From the NCBI GenBank assembly GCA_031119595.1, contig JAVHXX010000143.1:1-9510 (forward strand): a DNA stretch of 9,510 nt, written 5' to 3'. The position numbers were made by a program, and so were the translations under genes. The notes below the pieces were generated by a model that saw only the letters and a program-made list of their open reading frames with translations, did no database searches and had not been told where the DNA came from. Origin of the DNA: Patulibacter sp. GTDB lineage: Bacteria; Actinomycetota; Thermoleophilia; Solirubrobacterales; Solirubrobacteraceae. Positions 6,404-9,510 of this stretch are shown in pieces; position 1 is the first letter of the stretch, and each line of letters begins with the position of its first letter.

Positions 6404-7891
6404 ATGACCGCCGACGTCGCCCTCTCGCCACGCCGCCAACGCCTGCTCCTGGCGGCGATCATGTCCGGCCTGCTGCTGTCGATGCTGGACCAGACCGTGG
6501 TCGGGACGGCGCTGCCGACGATCATCCGCTCGCTCGGCGGGACCGACCTCTACGTGTGGGCGGTCACCGCCTATCTCGTGCCGGCGACCGTGTCGCTGCC
6601 GGTGTACGCGCGGCTGTCCGACCGCTACGGCCGGCGTGCGCTGCTCCTCTTCGGCATGACCCTGTTCCTGGTCGGCTCCGCCGGCGCGGCCACGTCACCC
6701 AGCATGACCGCGCTCATCGGCTGGCGTGCCCTCCAGGGGCTCGGGGCCGGGGCGCTCGAGGGGCTCTCCTTCATCCTCGTCGCCGACCTCTACGCCGGCA
6801 AGAACAACGCCTCCCTACAGGGCGCGATGGCCGGCCTGATGGGCGTGAGCTTCATCGCGGGGCCGCTCATCGGCGGCTTCCTCACCGACCACGTCGGCTG
6901 GCGGTCGGTGTTCCTCGTGAACCTGCCGGTCGGGCTCGCGGCGGTCGCCGTCGTCGCAAGCGTCCTCCCCGGGTCGATCGGGCGGTCGGAGGACCGCCGC
7001 ACGCCGCTCGACCTCGCCGGGATCCTCCTCCTCACGCTCGCCGTCGGCCTGATGCTGTTGGGACTCAACGAGCATTCGCGGGCCGATGCCGGCGGCGGGA
7101 TGCCGTCCTGGACCGTGCTGCGCACCGGCGGCTTCGTGCTCGCCGGACTCGTCCTCGTCCCGGTGTTCCTCGCCGTCGAGGCCCGGGCCGCCGCGCCGAT
7201 CATGCCGCTGCGCCTGTTCACGCAGCGCGCCACCGGGGCGATGCTGGCGGCCGGGGCCACCGTCACCTTCGGACTGTTCGCGACGATCCTGCTCGTCCCG
7301 CGGTATTTCCAGGTCGTCGAGGGGATCAGCGCGACGCAGTCCGGCGTGCTCGTCTACCCGCTCATGCTCGGACTGCTGGTCGCGGTGAACGTCGGGGCGA
7401 TGCTCATCATCCGGCTCTCCGACTTCCGCATCGTGTTGCTCATCGGCACGGCGCTCACGGCGCTCGGTGCGATCGGGTTCTCGACCTTCGACGCGTCGAC
7501 GCCGCGCTGGCAGTCGCTCGTGTTCATGGGCCTCATGGGAGTCGGGATCGGCCCGGCCCTGTCCGGACTGCAGATCGCGATCCGTTCCCGCGTGGCGCCC
7601 TCCGACATCGGCGCCGCGATGGGCACGCTGCTCCTGCTACGGCAGGTCGGCGGGTCGATCGCGCTCGCGGCGGCCGAGACCGTCTACGCCGCCGGCCTCC
7701 ATCCCGGCGTGCCGGGCTCCACGGCGACCGCCACCGGCCACGGCGTCTTCGCGATCGCGCTCGCCGGGGCGCTGCTCGCGGCGGCCGCCGTCCTGGCGGT
7801 GCCGCGCGGCGGCGCGAGGATCGTGCTCGGACCGTCACCCGGCGCCGTCGCTCCGGACCGGGCCGGGGAGCCCGCGCGCGTCGCAACCTAG
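6404..7891 (+). CDS. DHA2-family (EmrB/QacA-type) MFS multidrug transporter
   Basis: Predicted product of 495 residues with about 14 hydrophobic helices. Drug:H+ antiporter motifs are clear: motif D1 LDQTVVGTALPTI (28-40) in helix 1 with Asp29, motif A RLSDRYGRRA (70-79) between helices 2 and 3, motif B GWRALQGLGAG (106-116) with Arg108, and motif C GVSFIAGPLIGGFL (147-160), the antiporter signature. The 14-helix length and the D1/C pair place it in DHA2, which exports hydrophobic or cationic drugs from the inner membrane in exchange for protons. ATG 6404 was chosen because it opens the family-typical N-terminus. It has no ribosome-binding site and a promoter that predicts a leaderless mRNA. 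It is divergent from padR and shares its operator, so induction by the transported compound is likely. The substrate cannot be told from sequence. It ends 37 bp from a convergent gene, with no clear terminator. Confidence 0.95.
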   Translation: MTADVALSPRRQRLLLAAIMSGLLLSMLDQTVVGTALPTIIRSLGGTDLYVWAVTAYLVPATVSLPVYARLSDRYGRRALLLFGMTLFLVGSAGAATSPSMTALIGWRALQGLGAGALEGLSFILVADLYAGKNNASLQGAMAGLMGVSFIAGPLIGGFLTDHVGWRSVFLVNLPVGLAAVAVVASVLPGSIGRSEDRRTPLDLAGILLLTLAVGLMLLGLNEHSRADAGGGMPSWTVLRTGGFVLAGLVLVPVFLAVEARAAAPIMPLRLFTQRATGAMLAAGATVTFGLFATILLVPRYFQVVEGISATQSGVLVYPLMLGLLVAVNVGAMLIIRLSDFRIVLLIGTALTALGAIGFSTFDASTPRWQSLVFMGLMGVGIGPALSGLQIAIRSRVAPSDIGAAMGTLLLLRQVGGSIALAAAETVYAAGLHPGVPGSTATATGHGVFAIALAGALLAAAAVLAVPRGGARIVLGPSPGAVAPDRAGEPARVAT

Positions 7892-7928
7892 GGCAAGCCG
7901 AGCATGCCGACGGCGATCTGCGTGGCGC

Positions 7929-8798
7929 TCAGCTGCGCTGCGCCGCGGCTTCGGCCTGCATCCGGCGCCACCGGTCGAGCCCGCTCCACATGCCCTCGAA
8001 GGGCGACGACCAGGAGTAGGCCTCGACCGCGTCCTCCCCGGCCCGCTCGGCGAGCCAGGCGCGGATCCACGCCGCCATCCCGGTGGCGTCGGTGGTGGCC
8101 GAGTACGCGGTGAAGGCGTCCAGCGCCTCGTGCATGAGTTCGAGGTGGTGCGCGGCGTCCGTGACCTGGCCGAAGTGCGAGAACGCCAGCCGGGCAGGCG
8201 CCCACGCGGCGATGGTGTCGAGTGAGTGGTGCCACGCGGGCGGGTCGATGTCCGGCGGGGGTGTCGGCGGGAACGCGGGCCCACCGTTCATGCGGATGCC
8301 GGTCACGTCGCCGGTGAAGGCCGTGCGGGTCGGTTCGTGGAGGTACGAGACGTGGTGCTGCGCGTGTCCAGGCGTGTACGCGACGGCCCAGTCGCCGATC
8401 CGCTCGCCGCCCTCGAGCACGCGCAGGTTGGCCTCGGGGACCGGGATCACCCGACCCCAGAGCTGTTCGAAATAGTCGCCGTAGACCTTCCGGGCACTCG
8501 CGAGGAGGCGCGTCGGATCGACGAGGTGCCGCGCACCACGCTCATGGACCCACACCTCGACCTCCGGCCATCGCTCGACCAGGGCACCCGTCCCGCCGGC
8601 GTGGTCGAAGTGGATGTGCGTGAGGAGGACCGCGCGTGGCGTGCGGTCGCCGACGGCGTCGACCACGCGCTCGATGGTCAGTTCGGCGCCGGGATCGACG
8701 ATGACGTCGCCCATGAGATGCGCCGCGATCGCGCCGGCGTGGCCGAGGTGATGGAGGTCGACCGTGACCGGGCGGAGGTCGGAGGCGGGCGTGGTCAC
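7929..8798 (-). CDS. Metallo-beta-lactamase-fold hydrolase
   Basis: Predicted product of 289 residues with the full set of metal ligands of the MBL fold: HIHFDH (61-66, the HxHxDH motif, with the FDHAGG continuation), His145 in TPGHAQHHV, Asp164 in FTGDVTG, and His208 in FSHFG. This is the glyoxalase II-like arrangement for a two-metal site. The early segment VDLHHLGHAGAIAAHLM also fits the family. The C-terminal 70 residues are helical, ending in EAYSWSSPFEGMWSGLDRWRR, a tail common to actinobacterial members of this group. The protein is soluble and cytoplasmic. The reaction is unknown; thioester, phosphodiester or lactone hydrolysis are the family possibilities. Two GTG starts (8807 and 8798) are close together; neither has a good Shine-Dalgarno, and I prefer 8798 because it gives an MTTPASDL opening. 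The 111-residue gene ends 28 bp upstream in the same direction. Confidence 0.88.
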   Translation of the reverse strand: MTTPASDLRPVTVDLHHLGHAGAIAAHLMGDVIVDPGAELTIERVVDAVGDRTPRAVLLTHIHFDHAGGTGALVERWPEVEVWVHERGARHLVDPTRLLASARKVYGDYFEQLWGRVIPVPEANLRVLEGGERIGDWAVAYTPGHAQHHVSYLHEPTRTAFTGDVTGIRMNGGPAFPPTPPPDIDPPAWHHSLDTIAAWAPARLAFSHFGQVTDAAHHLELMHEALDAFTAYSATTDATGMAAWIRAWLAERAGEDAVEAYSWSSPFEGMWSGLDRWRRMQAEAAAQRS

Positions 8799-8826
8799 GG
8801 CGACCACGCTAGGCGATGCCCGGCGC

Positions 8827-9162
8827 TCAGCGGGCGACGGTGACGCGCGCTTCGCGCACCGCGGCGTCGACGGCGGCGATGAACTCGCCGCTCTCGACCC
8901 AGTGCTTGATCGCAAAGCTCGTCGCGACGGCACTCACGGTGAGGACCTGGTCCTGCGTGGTGACGCTGAGGCCCTTGAGCCGGGCGCCGTACGGCATCTC
9001 GATGATGAGGCGGCGCATCGCCGAGGCGACCTTGGACTGCGTCTGCCGGGTGAGCGTGCCGGTGTAGGGCACGCGGAAGTCGCAGGAGTTCGCCTTCATC
9101 TGCGCGGACGCCGCCGACGTGCGCAGGGCGAGGGGTTCCAGGGTGCCTGACGAGACGAACAT
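8827..9162 (-). CDS. Unrecognised conserved-looking 111-residue protein
   Basis: ATG at 9162, with the Shine-Dalgarno-like AAGGCAGG about six bases upstream, and TGA at 8827. I do not recognise the family. Codon use is clearly that of a real gene: third positions are nearly all G or C, and the sequence has ordinary amino acid balance rather than the Arg/Pro/Ala runs of antisense frames. The first half has small and polar residues with one Cys (Cys27, ANSCDFRVPYTG); the middle is MRRLIIEMPYGARLKGL (49-65); the end is probably helical (FAIKHWVESGEFIAAVDAAVREARVTV, about 83-109). No signal peptide or membrane helix is apparent. It could be a small alpha/beta cytoplasmic protein. It lies in the same direction as, and just upstream of, the MBL-fold hydrolase, so it may be co-transcribed with it. 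Confidence 0.7.
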   Translation of the reverse strand: MFVSSGTLEPLALRTSAASAQMKANSCDFRVPYTGTLTRQTQSKVASAMRRLIIEMPYGARLKGLSVTTQDQVLTVSAVATSFAIKHWVESGEFIAAVDAAVREARVTVAR

Positions 9163-9310
9163 CCGATGCCTGCCTTAGCCGGTGACGATGGGCCGGGGTG
9201 AGGTGCCACTCATGCCCGGAGTTCTACGGAACGGGCGCAACGCGAACGCATCCCGGGCCGGCCCCGTCCGACCGCTGGTCGAGGCCGCGTTGCGTCTGGG
9301 TTGCGCCCGG
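9163..9310. other. 147-bp intergenic region with nested inverted repeat
   Basis: I see no gene. The outer arms CGGGCGCAAC (9232-9241) and GTTGCGCCCG (9300-9309) are perfect 10-bp complements. CGCAACGCG (9236-9244) can instead pair with CGCGTTGCG (9286-9294). The two pairings share bases and are mutually exclusive. The arm at 9300-9309 abuts the HPt stop codon. No T-tract follows the stem in the transcription direction, so a plain intrinsic terminator is not supported. Confidence 0.45.
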
Positions 9311-9508
9311 CTACCGGGCCACCGGGGCGGGCCCCGGATCCGACAACGCGACGGTCGTGTCGAGAGCCTCGCCGAGCCGGGACGACAGGTCGCCGACCGC
9401 CTCCCACCCGATCGGATCGTCGCCTCCGGTCACGTCTTCGATCTGCTGCGCGATGCGGGCCATCGAGCGCGCGCCGACCGTGAGCGACGCACCCCGGATC
9501 CGATGGGC
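9311..9508 (-). CDS. Histidine phosphotransfer (HPt) domain, C-terminal end; gene continues beyond the right edge
   Basis: The frame is open from the right edge and gives 65 residues to a TAG at 9311-9313. It starts with AHRIRGASLTVGARSMARIA, a textbook HPt motif (HxxKG-S-x-x-x-GA form): His2 of the fragment would be the phosphate acceptor, Arg5 takes the place of the common Lys, and Gly6/Ser8/Gly12/Ala13 are the conserved turn residues. The last helices follow (about 35-55), then a short Pro-rich tail (56-65). HPt domains carry phosphate between response-regulator receivers and occur alone or at the C-terminus of hybrid sensor kinases; the missing 5' part decides which. It is upstream of, and in the same direction as, the 111-residue gene, separated by the hairpin-bearing gap. 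Confidence 0.82.
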   Translation of the reverse strand, partial: AHRIRGASLTVGARSMARIAQQIEDVTGGDDPIGWEAVGDLSSRLGEALDTTVALSDPGPAPVAR

Positions 9509-9510
9509 GG

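Noticed and set aside
6344..6439. N-terminal extension of PadR to 6439
   Set aside because: It would translate the operator and overlap the MFS start. The family opening MSLRYALLGL begins at 6343.
7892..7928. Possible bidirectional terminator between the convergent MFS and MBL-fold genes
   Set aside because: The 37 bp contain no clear stem with a T-tract on either strand.
6388..8019. 543-codon plus-strand frame overlapping the MFS gene
   Set aside because: Arg/Pro/Ala-rich composition without hydrophobic helices. The overlapping frame from 6404 carries all the DHA2 motifs.
8799..8933. Extension of the MBL-fold protein upstream to 8933
   Set aside because: It would overlap the 111-residue gene by about 107 bp, and the added residues are low-complexity Ser/Arg/Pro typical of a shadow frame.

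Overview
The window is high-GC, tightly packed bacterial DNA with strong G/C preference at third codon positions, GTG starts and stop/start overlaps. These traits, and the close resemblance of several proteins to actinobacterial families (a protein usually labelled 3-methyladenine DNA glycosylase, a PadR regulator beside drug exporters, a DHA2 transporter), point to an actinomycete in the broad sense. A Thermoleophilia/Solirubrobacterales-type organism is possible, but that is inference and no ribosomal marker is present.

Layout. (1) Bases 2-918, plus strand: the 3' part of a DJ-1/PfpI-family gene overlaps a MarR-type regulator by 4 bp. (2) Bases 922-6343, minus strand, read right to left: a PadR regulator, an ABC-2 ATPase, its permease (ATGA overlap), a conserved actinobacterial protein commonly called 3-methyladenine DNA glycosylase, and a 749-residue membrane protein with two complete (six-helix + GGDEF) modules. 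Gaps are short (41-69 bp) and no clear terminator separates the genes, so they may form one transcription unit. (3) Bases 6404-7891, plus strand: a DHA2-type 14-helix multidrug transporter, divergent from padR. (4) Bases 7929-9508, minus strand: a metallo-beta-lactamase-fold hydrolase, an unrecognised 111-residue protein, a 147-bp gap with a nested inverted repeat, and the C-terminal end of a histidine phosphotransfer (HPt) protein that runs off the right edge.

How it works together. The 60-bp padR/MFS gap holds a perfect 9-bp inverted repeat with an 8-bp spacer containing ATGT-N8-ACAT, the form of known PadR operators. It lies over the likely promoter elements for both directions. The simplest reading is that one PadR repressor controls two export systems, an ABC-2 pump on one side and an MFS pump on the other, and itself; both promoter candidates predict almost or fully leaderless mRNAs. 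Downstream in the same direction lies the double diguanylate cyclase. Its two halves align without a gap at a constant offset of 391 residues, so it could carry both halves of a cyclase dimer on one chain. The HPt fragment at the right edge adds a phosphorelay component, with no direct evidence linking it to the cyclase.

Nothing supports mobile elements, CRISPR arrays, tRNA or rRNA genes here.
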